Assembly (NCBI GenBank): GCA_002426015.1
Contig: DINS01000004.1
Coordinates: forward strand, 8,001-72,000
From: Flavobacteriaceae bacterium UBA5534
GTDB taxonomy: Bacteria > Bacteroidota > Bacteroidia > Flavobacteriales > Flavobacteriaceae
Direction of reading: 5' to 3'
DNA length: 64,000 bases
How positions within the stretch are numbered: position 1 is the stretch's first letter; every line of letters starts with the position of its first letter. Shown piece after piece: positions 52,723 through 60,253 of the stretch. A model generated the notes under the pieces. The model was not told the origin of the DNA. It was given only the letters and a program-made list of their open reading frames with translations, and searched no databases. The position numbers and the translations under genes were made by a program.

Positions 52723-53424
52723 TTATTTTTCAATTCCACCATCTAATTTTTCTTGTAAAGCTTTTAATTCGTCCCACTTACCTTCAGCAGCTAATTTAGC
52801 TTGTTTTGGCCATGTGTCAGTAACTAAATGTGCTAATCTTGGACTTGCATCTGTTAAAATTGTACTGATAGCCTCAGGCTTCATAGCAGCAACTTTTGCA
52901 AATGTATCAATTCCTGCTGCAACTAGTGCTTCAGCAGCTTTTGGTCCTGCACCTTCAATTTTTTTCAAATCGTCTGCTTTTGCAGTCGATTTTTTTGGAG
53001 CAGCTTTTTTAGTTTCGGCTTTAGGAGCTTCTACTTTAGCTTCTTTTACTGGAGCAGCTTTTTCAGCTTTAGCTGGCTTTGCTTTTTCAGTTTTTGGAGC
53101 TTTAGTAGCACCTGAAGCTACAATACTTTCAATAACGATTTCAGTAAGAGCTTGACGGTGTCCGTTTTTTACACGGTATCCTTTACGTCTTTTCTTTTTG
53201 AAAACGATAACTTTATCACCTTTAAGGTGACTTAAGACTTTTGCTCCTACTTGAGCTCCGTCTATAGCTGGGGCGCCTACAGTAATATTGTTACCATCAC
53301 CAATTAGAAGAACATTATCGAAAGATACTTTCTTTCCTTCTTCTGTTGATAAACGGTGAACAAACACTTTCTGGTCTTTTTCAACTTTGAATTGTTGCCC
53401 TGCTATCTCTACAATTGCGTACAT
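52723..53424 (-). CDS. rplU: 50S ribosomal protein L21 with long C-terminal extension
   Basis: 233 residues, over twice the normal length. Residues 1-103 are standard L21 (YAIVEIAGQQFKVEKDQ, VLLIGDGNNITVGAP, KKKRRKGYRVKNGHRQ). Then comes an Ala/Lys/Pro-rich linker (about 108-150) and a helix-hairpin-helix-like domain (LKKIEGAGPKAAEALVAAGIDTF style motif at about 155-170) with a helical end. Extensions of this type occur in other Flavobacteriaceae, from memory; their function is not known to me. The frame is continuous, with no sign of a sequencing join. Promoter at 53468-53497. Confidence 0.95.
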   Translation of the reverse strand: MYAIVEIAGQQFKVEKDQKVFVHRLSTEEGKKVSFDNVLLIGDGNNITVGAPAIDGAQVGAKVLSHLKGDKVIVFKKKRRKGYRVKNGHRQALTEIVIESIVASGATKAPKTEKAKPAKAEKAAPVKEAKVEAPKAETKKAAPKKSTAKADDLKKIEGAGPKAAEALVAAGIDTFAKVAAMKPEAISTILTDASPRLAHLVTDTWPKQAKLAAEGKWDELKALQEKLDGGIEK

Positions 53425-53467
53425 AGCGTAACGTTTAAATTAGTTAAATTTTATTATAAAATGGGTG

Positions 53468-53497
53468 CAAATATACACCTAAATTATGAAACTACAA
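53468..53497 (-). promoter_or_regulatory. Promoter of rplU-rpmA (TTG-N19-TATATTTG)
   Basis: On the minus strand a TTG (53495-53497) and TATATTTG (53468-53475) are exactly 19 bases apart, an ideal Bacteroidota promoter. It predicts a leader of about 40 bases before the L21 ATG. Confidence 0.75.
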
Positions 53498-53502
53498 ACG
53501 TT

Positions 53503-53958
53503 TTATGATTTTTGAGGAATATTATGGCTCTTTTTAAATATCTGCATGGATGTTAAAGTCAAAACAACCGTTGATGCCAACCCTTCAATGAGAATAATGA
53601 ACACTAGAATCCCTGTTCCTTCTTCGTAATTAGAAAACCATTCTGACAAGAGCATTTTTGAAAAATTGGTATCCAAATGAAATAAATAAATAGCCATAAA
53701 AGCTGTGAATAATATAGTGGCAATAAATCCGGTCATGAGACCTGTTTTAAATCCATCTACATATGTAAAGGCACTGTCAGAAGATAATTTAAAATATTTA
53801 ATGGCATAATAGATACCAGCAGCCATAAAAACTCCATTAAATAATCGCAACCAAGGATTTTCGTGCAAATTGAACAGTTTCAGAATCAAGAAAAAAGCAA
53901 TTAGAGATGCTGTAATAAAAAGTCCATACTTTAGCGCAACCGAAAAAGATCTATTCAT
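53503..53958 (-). CDS. DUF4199 family membrane protein
   Basis: 151 residues with four membrane helices (about 10-26, 38-52, 72-93 and 117-140). Family features: a conserved glycine/aromatic second helix (GVFMAAGIYYAIKYFK) and FTYVDGFKTGLMTGFIAT. Common in Bacteroidota, function unknown. It lies upstream of rplU on the same strand, but the rplU promoter falls between them. Confidence 0.78.
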   Translation of the reverse strand: MNRSFSVALKYGLFITASLIAFFLILKLFNLHENPWLRLFNGVFMAAGIYYAIKYFKLSSDSAFTYVDGFKTGLMTGFIATILFTAFMAIYLFHLDTNFSKMLLSEWFSNYEEGTGILVFIILIEGLASTVVLTLTSMQIFKKSHNIPQKS

Positions 53959-54069
53959 AACGTTCGTTTTAAAAAATTAACTGAAAACTAAATTTCGTGA
54001 AAATTTGCGTATTTATATAATTTTCAGTCTTATTTTTTCCTTAAAGTCTTAAAATGGATTAGGTTTTCT

Positions 54070-54077
54070 TATTTTTG
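54070..54077 (+). promoter_or_regulatory. Possible -7 box TATTTTTG of the M16 peptidase operon
   Basis: TATTTTTG lies 74 bases before the ATG at 54152. No TTG is found at usual spacing. The 53959-54151 gap holds nothing else I can identify. Confidence 0.4.
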
Positions 54078-54151
54078 TGACAATCTGTAACAAATTGAGT
54101 TAACAATAGACTTACATTAAATAAAAACTAATTTTTAAAAACAAACTCACA

Positions 54152-55471
54152 ATGAAAAAATGCTTATTTTCTTTAGCTTCTTTGATGCTAGTTGGTTTTA
54201 TGGCCAATGCTCAAAAGGTTGAATTTGAAGAGTATGATTTAGATAATGGTATGCACGTCATCCTACATCAAGATAATACTGCTCCAGTTGTCATCACTTC
54301 AGTAATGTACCATGTAGGTGCTAAAGACGAAAATCCAGAACGCACAGGTTTTGCTCACTTTTTTGAACATTTATTGTTTGAAGGCACCAAAAACATCGGA
54401 CGTGGCGAATGGTTTAATATCGTAAGCTCTAATGGTGGAAGCAATAACGCAAACACAACAGACGACCGAACCTATTACTATGAGGTATTCCCTTCAAACG
54501 CAGTTGAATTGGGATTATGGATGGAGTCTGAACGCTTGATGCATCCTATCATCAACCAAATTGGTGTTGATACCCAAAACGAAGTGGTTAAAGAAGAAAA
54601 ACGTTTAAGAGTTGATAATTCTCCTTACGGGAATTTATTGGCAGAAGTTAAAAAGAACATCTTTATCAAACATCCATACCGTTGGGCGACGATAGGCTCA
54701 ATGGATCATTTAGATGCTGCTACTCTAGAAGAGTTTCAAGCATTCAACAAAAAGTTTTATGTACCTAACAATGCCGTTTTAGTGGTTGCTGGAGATATCA
54801 ATAAAGCGGAAGTTAAAAAAATGATCAAAGATTATTTCGGCCCTATTCCAAGAGGCGCAGAAGTAAAAAGAGACCTTCCAAGAGAAACTCCTATCACATC
54901 ACCTATGAAAGCAACAGCTTACGATCCTAATATTCAGATTCCTGCTGTGATTGCTTCTTATAGAACACCATCTTACAAAGAAAGAGACTCTTATGTATTG
55001 AACATGATCTCTAGCTATTTAAGTGGTGGAAAAAGTTCGGTGCTTTATAAAAAATTGGTGGACGAGCAAAAACAAGCTCTCGCTGTACAGGCTGTGAATA
55101 TTAGCCAAGAAGACTATGGTATTTATGCACTTTTCGCATTGCCTTTGGGTGAGGTATCATTAGAAACTTTAGTTGCAGAAATGGATGAAGAAATCGTAAA
55201 AATACAATCTGAGTTAATTTCTGAAAGAGATTTTCAAAAACTTCAAAATCAATTTGAAAGCCAATTTGTAAACTCAAATTCTAGTATTGAAGGCATTGCT
55301 GGCTCATTAGCAACTTATTATATGTTATATGGTGATGTCAATTTAATCAATAGCGAAATCGACATTTACAGAAACATCACAAGAGAGGACATTCAAAACG
55401 TTGCAAAAAAATATTTGAATCCTAATCAACGTCTAATTTTAGACTATTTACCTAAAAAAGATGAACAATAA
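54152..55471 (+). CDS. M16 family zinc metallopeptidase, catalytic subunit, exported
   Basis: 439 residues. Signal peptide (LFSLASLMLVGFMANAQ). The inverted zinc motif HxxEH is intact as H69-F-F-E72-H73 (FAHFFEHLLFEGT), with a third ligand candidate E149 in VVKEEKRL, 76 residues after H73 as in pitrilysin/MPP-type enzymes. A second, noncatalytic half follows (YLSGGKSSVLYKKLVDEQ). Probably forms a heterodimer with the product of the next gene, which lacks the zinc site. Periplasmic peptide degradation is the likely job. Confidence 0.93.
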   Translation: MKKCLFSLASLMLVGFMANAQKVEFEEYDLDNGMHVILHQDNTAPVVITSVMYHVGAKDENPERTGFAHFFEHLLFEGTKNIGRGEWFNIVSSNGGSNNANTTDDRTYYYEVFPSNAVELGLWMESERLMHPIINQIGVDTQNEVVKEEKRLRVDNSPYGNLLAEVKKNIFIKHPYRWATIGSMDHLDAATLEEFQAFNKKFYVPNNAVLVVAGDINKAEVKKMIKDYFGPIPRGAEVKRDLPRETPITSPMKATAYDPNIQIPAVIASYRTPSYKERDSYVLNMISSYLSGGKSSVLYKKLVDEQKQALAVQAVNISQEDYGIYALFALPLGEVSLETLVAEMDEEIVKIQSELISERDFQKLQNQFESQFVNSNSSIEGIAGSLATYYMLYGDVNLINSEIDIYRNITREDIQNVAKKYLNPNQRLILDYLPKKDEQ

Positions 55472-55472
55472 T

Positions 55473-57569
55473 ATGAAAACGATAACTAATAATATGAAAA
55501 CAAATATAGCTGCGTTATTTATGGTTTGTTTTATGGTCTTTAGTGCTTCTGCACAAATCGACCGTTCACAACAACCAAAATCAGGACCTGCTCCAAAAAT
55601 TGATTTAAAAGCACCTCAAGAGTTTGTGCTTAAAAATGGCCTTAAAGTTCTTGTCGTCGAAAACCGCAAACTTCCAAGAGTTTCATTTAGTCTTACTATC
55701 GACAACAAACCTGTTTTAGATGGAGACAAATCTGGTGTTTCAAGTTTGCTTGGAGCCATGCTAGGAAATGGAACTAAATCTATCTCAAAAGACGCTTTTA
55801 ATGATGAAGTTGACTTTTTAGGTGCTAACATTTCTTTTGGTTCTTCCAGTGGATTTGCAAGTGGTTTATCTAAATACACAAACAGATTGTTAGAATTAAT
55901 GTCTGATGCAGCAATCAACCCTTTACTTGTCGAAGAAGAATTCGAAAAAGAAAAAGCAAAACTCATCGAGAACTTAAAATCTGGCGAAAAAAGTGTCGAT
56001 GCTGTTGCTTCTCGTGTAGGAAACGCTTTGGCTTATGGCACAAACCACCCTTATGGAGAATACACAACTGAAGCTACGGTTAACAATGTCACTTTTGGTG
56101 ATGTATTAGCTTACTACGACAAATATTTCAACCCTAACAATGCTTATTTGGTCGTTGTTGGTGATGTGGATTTTAAATCTATCAAAAAAGAAATTGAAAA
56201 TCGTTTTGGCAAATGGGAAAAATCAGTTGATGTTGCAACCAATGTACCTGCTGCAAAACCTAATGAGCAATACACTCAAATCAATTTTATTGATATGCCA
56301 AATGCAGTTCAGTCAAACATTAATGTTACTAACAATATTGAGTTAAAAATGAATGACCCAGATTATCATGCTGTGTTGATTGCAAATAAAATTTTAGGTG
56401 GTGGTTTCAACAGTTACTTAAATATGAATTTGCGTGAAGCCCATGGTTATACTTATGGTGCTCGCTCTAGTATTGATGCTGACAAATATGTAGGTACGTT
56501 TTCTGCGACAACGCAAGTAAGAAATATGGTGACTGACAGCTCTGTTGTTGAAGCGCTAAAAGAGATCAACCGTATTAAGACAGAGCCTGTAAGTGCTGAA
56601 GATCTTAAAAATGCAAAGGCTAAATATGTAGGTGACTTTGTATTGGCTCTAGAACGACCACAAACAATTGCTCGTTATGCCTTAAATATTAAGTTGAATG
56701 ATTTGCCAAAAGATTTTTACTCTACCTATCTTCAAAAAATAAATGCTGTTACTGCTGAAGATGTGATGCGTGTTGCCAACAAATACTTCAAATCTGAAAA
56801 TGCAAGAATCATTGTTGTTGGAAAAGGAAGTGAAGTATTAGAAAATCTTGAAAAAACAGGAATTCCAATCAAGTATTTTGACACCTATGCAAACCCGATT
56901 GACAAACCTGTATTTACAAAGCCTATACCAGCTGGTATAACTGCGCAAACAGTATTGGACAACTACTTTACTGCTATTGGTGGAAAAGACAAAGCAAAAG
57001 CGGTCAAAACAGTACATATGGTTGCTGATGTTAAAATAGAAGGTATGCCATTTGCTCCTAAAGGTGACATGAAATATATGGCTCCAAACAAAGAATCAAT
57101 GGAAATGTCCATTGAAGGTATGGGAGTAGTGATGAAACAAAAGTTTGATGGTACTTCAGGATATATGGAACAACAAGGACAACGTAAAGTTTTAACTGAA
57201 GACGAATTAGCTGAAAAGAAAGCAGAAAATACAGTATTTCCAGAACTCTATTATGATGCTGCCAATATTAGTTTAGAAAGCATGTCAACCATTGATGGTA
57301 ATGATGTTTATAAAATAAAGTTGAAAGGTGATAAAAATGATACCTTTAGATATTATGATGCAAAAACAGGTTTGTTAATACGTGTAGAAGCAACTGTAGA
57401 AGCCCAAGGACAATCATTCACATCAACTGTTGATTATGGAAACTATTCGCCTGTAAATGGTGTTCAATTTCCTTACAGTCAAGCTATAAAAACAGGGCCA
57501 CAGGCTCTTAATTTCAACATCACTAACATTAAAGTTAATGAAGGTGTGACTGACGCCGATTTCAAATAA
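55473..57569 (+). CDS. M16 family noncatalytic partner with extra C-terminal lipoprotein-carrier-like domain
   Basis: About 698 residues from the ATG at 55473; other ATGs at 55461 (overlapping the upstream stop) and 55494 are possible, the last giving the shortest signal peptide (NIAALFMVCFMVFSASAQ). The M16 region (about 45-480) has lost HxxEH: the equivalent stretch reads GVSSLLGAMLGNGT. The C-terminal half of the partner keeps the YTYGARSSID-type substrate loop. The last 200 or so residues (from VLDNYFTAIGGKDKA) form a beta-rich domain like lipoprotein-carrier/LolA-type sheets (KLKGDKNDTFRYYDAKTGLL), absent from most M16 proteins. Ends at a strong terminator. Confidence 0.9.
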   Translation: MKTITNNMKTNIAALFMVCFMVFSASAQIDRSQQPKSGPAPKIDLKAPQEFVLKNGLKVLVVENRKLPRVSFSLTIDNKPVLDGDKSGVSSLLGAMLGNGTKSISKDAFNDEVDFLGANISFGSSSGFASGLSKYTNRLLELMSDAAINPLLVEEEFEKEKAKLIENLKSGEKSVDAVASRVGNALAYGTNHPYGEYTTEATVNNVTFGDVLAYYDKYFNPNNAYLVVVGDVDFKSIKKEIENRFGKWEKSVDVATNVPAAKPNEQYTQINFIDMPNAVQSNINVTNNIELKMNDPDYHAVLIANKILGGGFNSYLNMNLREAHGYTYGARSSIDADKYVGTFSATTQVRNMVTDSSVVEALKEINRIKTEPVSAEDLKNAKAKYVGDFVLALERPQTIARYALNIKLNDLPKDFYSTYLQKINAVTAEDVMRVANKYFKSENARIIVVGKGSEVLENLEKTGIPIKYFDTYANPIDKPVFTKPIPAGITAQTVLDNYFTAIGGKDKAKAVKTVHMVADVKIEGMPFAPKGDMKYMAPNKESMEMSIEGMGVVMKQKFDGTSGYMEQQGQRKVLTEDELAEKKAENTVFPELYYDAANISLESMSTIDGNDVYKIKLKGDKNDTFRYYDAKTGLLIRVEATVEAQGQSFTSTVDYGNYSPVNGVQFPYSQAIKTGPQALNFNITNIKVNEGVTDADFK

Positions 57570-57591
57570 ACATTAGTAATTATTATTTATC

Positions 57592-57625
57592 AAAAAATCC
57601 GAAGTTTCATTGCTTCGGATTTTTT
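57592..57625. terminator. Bidirectional terminator after the M16 operon
   Basis: A 13-base stem (AAAAAATCCGAAG/CTTCGGATTTTTT) with an eight-base loop is followed by a T run; its right edge touches the stop codon of the convergent EamA gene. Confidence 0.87.
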
Positions 57626-58503
57626 TATGTTTTAGGTCGATGTGATAAAAAGACGCCTATCAAGATAATCACAGAGGCAAATCCTTGCATCAATGTAAAA
57701 CTTTCACCATCCAAAATCCCCCAAATCAAGGCAACGATTGGCATTAAATAAGTCACAGAGGATGCAAAAACAGGTGTCGAAATCTGAATCAGGTTATTAA
57801 ACAACACTTTGGCCAATGCTGTACCGAAAAATGAAAGTATTGTGACATAAATTAATGACATCTTCACATTAGGGTTTTCGAACGTAGAGCCAGTAAAAAA
57901 CCCTGAAAAAAGGAGCACAATTATGGCTGGAATAAAAATAGCGACATAATTACCAGTTGCAATAGCTAATGGCTTTACATTAAAAAGATATTTTTTAATA
58001 ATATTGACATTAGCTGCATACATGACCGTTGACATAATCACAAAGCCTGCAAACAGATAATTTTGATTAGGATTTAAATCGGCTCCTTTCAATATAAGTA
58101 ATGCCGTACCAATAAAGCCAATAATAACTCCAAGCATTTGTCGTCTTGTTGACGTGATCTTAAAAATCGCAAAACCCATCAACAACGTACTCAATGGTGT
58201 CAATGAATTTAAAATCGATGCTATAGAGCTGTCTATTTCGGTTTCGGCAATGGCAAACAAAAATGCTGGAAAAAAGGAACCCAAAAACCCTGAAAGCACC
58301 AACCATTTCCATTGACTTTTATCAATAGTCTTAATGTTCTTGTAGCCTACAGTAAATAAAAAAACTCCTGTAATGATGGTCCTTAAAGCTCCAAGTTGAA
58401 ATGGCGTCAACCCAAGAAGTGATTTTTTTATTAAGATAAATGAACTTCCCCAAATTAATGATAAAATAAAAAGGTAAAGCCATTTTGTATTTGCGCCATT
58501 CAT
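57625..58503 (-). CDS. EamA/DMT-family transporter
   Basis: About 292 residues from the ATG at 58503; an ATG at 58524 would add seven. Ten membrane helices in two EamA repeats: the first starts LYLFILSLIWGSSFILIKKSL with PFQLGALRT, the second has TVMYAANVNIIKKYLF and ASSVTYLMPIVALIWGILDGE. Exporter or permease for small metabolites in the inner membrane; substrate not predictable. Confidence 0.9.
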   Translation of the reverse strand: MNGANTKWLYLFILSLIWGSSFILIKKSLLGLTPFQLGALRTIITGVFLFTVGYKNIKTIDKSQWKWLVLSGFLGSFFPAFLFAIAETEIDSSIASILNSLTPLSTLLMGFAIFKITSTRRQMLGVIIGFIGTALLILKGADLNPNQNYLFAGFVIMSTVMYAANVNIIKKYLFNVKPLAIATGNYVAIFIPAIIVLLFSGFFTGSTFENPNVKMSLIYVTILSFFGTALAKVLFNNLIQISTPVFASSVTYLMPIVALIWGILDGESFTLMQGFASVIILIGVFLSHRPKT

Positions 58504-58564
58504 AGTTAAAATCTTCAAAATCACAAAATTCGTTAATTGTTATACAAAAAACGACATTATTTAT

Positions 58565-58572
58565 TAGATTTG
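58565..58572 (+). promoter_or_regulatory. Possible -7 box TAGATTTG of the HMA lipoprotein gene
   Basis: TAGATTTG lies 25 bases before the ATG at 58598. A TTG occurs 25 bases upstream (58537-58539), slightly longer than the usual spacer. Confidence 0.45.
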
Positions 58573-58597
58573 TCTTTGAACTCAATACTTTAAATCT

Positions 58598-59113
58598 ATG
58601 ATGACATTAAAAAATATTGGTCTTGTTGCAGTTGCAAGTTTGTTTATTATGGCTTGTAAAAATGACTCAAAACCAGAAATTAAAACCGTTGAAACAGAAG
58701 TTACGGCTGAAGCCCATACATTAGATCCAAATGCAAAATATGCAAAAGCAGAATTCAGCATTGAAGGAATGACATGTGCAATGGGTTGTGCAAAAACCAT
58801 TGAAAAGAAAATTGCTAAAATGGACGGAGTAAAATCAGCCACAGTTGATTTTGACAAACAATTGGCAATGGTTGAATACGATGAGGCTAAAGTAACGCCT
58901 ACTTCACTTGAAGAAACCGTTAAGAAAACTGGCGACATGTATTCTGTTAAAGACATGAAAACCGTTGACGCCTTTTCTACTGAAAAACACGAATGTAAAG
59001 CTGATTGTAAAATGGCTTGTTGTGCTGATAAAGCCGAAAAAACAATGGCAGAGAAAAAAGAATGCAAAGCCGATTGCAAGATGGCGTGTTGTGCAAAAAA
59101 AGAAAAAGCATAA
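58598..59113 (+). CDS. HMA-domain lipoprotein with duplicated Cys-rich metal-binding tail
   Basis: 171 residues. Lipobox FIMAC (Cys20). A heavy-metal-associated domain at about 50-118 has GMTCAMGC, with the two cysteines (C60, C64) spaced CxxxC rather than the usual CxxC, a form I recall from other Bacteroidota. The tail carries ECKADCKMACC twice, at 132-142 and 155-165, giving eight cysteines in 34 residues, like a small metallothionein. Location: membrane-anchored periplasmic or outer-membrane face. Likely binds copper or a similar soft metal; no copper ATPase is next to it. Ends at a terminator. Confidence 0.85.
   Translation: MMTLKNIGLVAVASLFIMACKNDSKPEIKTVETEVTAEAHTLDPNAKYAKAEFSIEGMTCAMGCAKTIEKKIAKMDGVKSATVDFDKQLAMVEYDEAKVTPTSLEETVKKTGDMYSVKDMKTVDAFSTEKHECKADCKMACCADKAEKTMAEKKECKADCKMACCAKKEKA
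58991..59092 (+). repeat. Duplicated Cys-rich motif inside the HMA lipoprotein gene
   Basis: Two 33-base coding copies (58991-59023 and 59060-59092) encode the identical peptide ECKADCKMACC. They differ at five third-codon positions, all silent, so the peptide has been kept while the DNA drifted. Confidence 0.85.
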
Positions 59114-59134
59114 TTTAGATGTAATTCTGATTGT

Positions 59135-59163
59135 AAAGCCACTTCAAACGAAGTGGCTTTTTT
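59135..59163. terminator. Bidirectional terminator between the HMA and YCII genes
   Basis: An 11-base perfect stem (AAAGCCACTTC/GAAGTGGCTTT) with a four-base loop is followed by T's; its edge overlaps the stop of the convergent YCII gene. Confidence 0.87.
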
Positions 59164-59659
59164 ATCTTAATGGAAACCCTTTCGCTGCCCACCAAGGATG
59201 CATCTCAATCACCAATCGGCCTGCTTTTACCATTGGGTCAGCATTGGCTAAACTATCAGCCATTTCTAAGGTAGGCACATTGTAAATGGTGATGCCTCTA
59301 ATGTCTCCATCATCACCAAAAGGCCCAGAAATATCTGCATAACCCAATTCATACATTTTACCTAGATGCGCCAAATGCAAGGTTTGCAAACTATCGGCTT
59401 CTTCTTTAGATTGTGAGCGTGTTGGTCCTTTCTTTAAAAATGCCATAAAATATTGCTGCATCAATATGGTGTCTTGGGTCTTTTCGTCCACATAATCAAA
59501 GGTTTGAAAGCCTTTTGAAGTCAATTCATCTTTTAGCTGTTTAGTGGACTTTTCTACTTTTTCTTCAATAACATCAATGTTTTTCTCAACATCTTTTGGC
59601 TCTTGTATACATGCTAAAAAAACTGTCATGCAAAGTGAAAGCAATACTGCTTTTTTCAT
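59162..59659 (-). CDS. YCII-domain lipoprotein
   Basis: About 165 residues from the ATG at 59659, whose A-T-G shares one base with the upstream CYTH stop (TGATG); an ATG at 59668 is an alternative. Lipobox VFLAC follows a short signal peptide, then a charged coiled-coil-like linker and a YCII domain (MQQYFMAFLKKGPTR, LHLAHLGKMYELGYADISGPF, ITIYNVPTLEMADSLANADPM, IEMHPWWAAKG). YCII domains are dimeric ferredoxin-like folds with a conserved His-Asp pair; their enzymatic role is mostly unknown. An exported, lipid-anchored version is unusual for a fold that is mainly cytoplasmic. Confidence 0.8.
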   Translation of the reverse strand: MKKAVLLSLCMTVFLACIQEPKDVEKNIDVIEEKVEKSTKQLKDELTSKGFQTFDYVDEKTQDTILMQQYFMAFLKKGPTRSQSKEEADSLQTLHLAHLGKMYELGYADISGPFGDDGDIRGITIYNVPTLEMADSLANADPMVKAGRLVIEMHPWWAAKGFPLR

Positions 59660-60129
59660 CATTTCCAAGTATTAAATGGTTGTTTGCTTAATTGCGAATT
59701 GTAATATTTAATGTCACCCGTGACTTCTTTACCAAGCCATCTGGGTTTTTCAAAAATTTCTAAAGCATGGTTCAATTCAACTTCTGCCATCATCAACCCT
59801 TCATTGTCGCCAAAAAACTCATCGACTTCAAACATGTGATTTCCAACCTCGACTTCGTATCGCATCTTGTCAATGATTCCTTGTTCGCAAAGCTCTAAAA
59901 GCGCTTCGGCTTCAATTTTAGAGATTTCGGTTTCCCATTCAAATCGGGTCAAACCATCATCCGATGATTTTCCTTTAACAGTTAAAAATCCGATGTCTCC
60001 TTTCAATCTTACACGAACAGTCCGTTCTTCGTCCGTATTCAAAAAACCTTGAATAATTCTAGTTTTCGTTTGAGACTCTTCTTTAAAAGCCTCAGATGTA
60101 ACCAAAAATTTACGTTCAATTTCTATCAT
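59659..60129 (-). CDS. CYTH-domain protein (triphosphate tunnel metalloenzyme family)
   Basis: 156 residues. Starts with the signature MIEIERKFLV (ExExK), followed by RTVRVRLKGDIGFLTVKGK, TRFEWETEI, and VDEFFGDNEGLMMAEVEL, i.e. the charged residues lining the tunnel. Bacterial members hydrolyse tripolyphosphate or related triphosphates with Mg or Mn. Cytoplasmic. Translationally coupled to the YCII lipoprotein gene. Confidence 0.92.
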   Translation of the reverse strand: MIEIERKFLVTSEAFKEESQTKTRIIQGFLNTDEERTVRVRLKGDIGFLTVKGKSSDDGLTRFEWETEISKIEAEALLELCEQGIIDKMRYEVEVGNHMFEVDEFFGDNEGLMMAEVELNHALEIFEKPRWLGKEVTGDIKYYNSQLSKQPFNTWK

Positions 60130-60164
60130 ATTAATGCCCTCGAAAGTGGGTATCTCATTATTAA

Positions 60165-60198
60165 TTGCTCTAAAATAAGGATCTCAAGATTAATTTTG
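60165..60198 (+). promoter_or_regulatory. Promoter of dinB (TTG-N23-TAATTTTG)
   Basis: TTG at 60165-60167 and TAATTTTG at 60191-60198 are 23 bases apart, at the long end of the normal range, 55 bases before the dinB ATG. Confidence 0.5.
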
Positions 60199-60218
60199 TG
60201 TAATTCTCTTGTATAGAG

Positions 60219-60238
60219 ATTCCTGCCTCCGCAGGAAT
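60219..60238. repeat. Short hairpin repeat (ATTCCTGC...GCAGGAAT) before dinB
   Basis: ATTCCTGC, four-base loop CTCC, GCAGGAAT: a perfect eight-base stem, the only GC-rich spot in the 124-base spacer. From memory, ATTCCTGC-type hairpins are scattered between genes in many bacteria. It lies in the predicted dinB leader, 15 bases before the ATG. Confidence 0.55.
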
Positions 60239-60253
60239 TCATAAATTTACATC

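Noticed and set aside
58582..59142. 186-codon open frame antisense to the HMA lipoprotein, longer than the gene itself
   Set aside because: Its sequence is a mirror of the Cys-rich repeats, it has no family features, and the sense gene has lipobox, HMA motif and silent-site divergence that prove its own coding.
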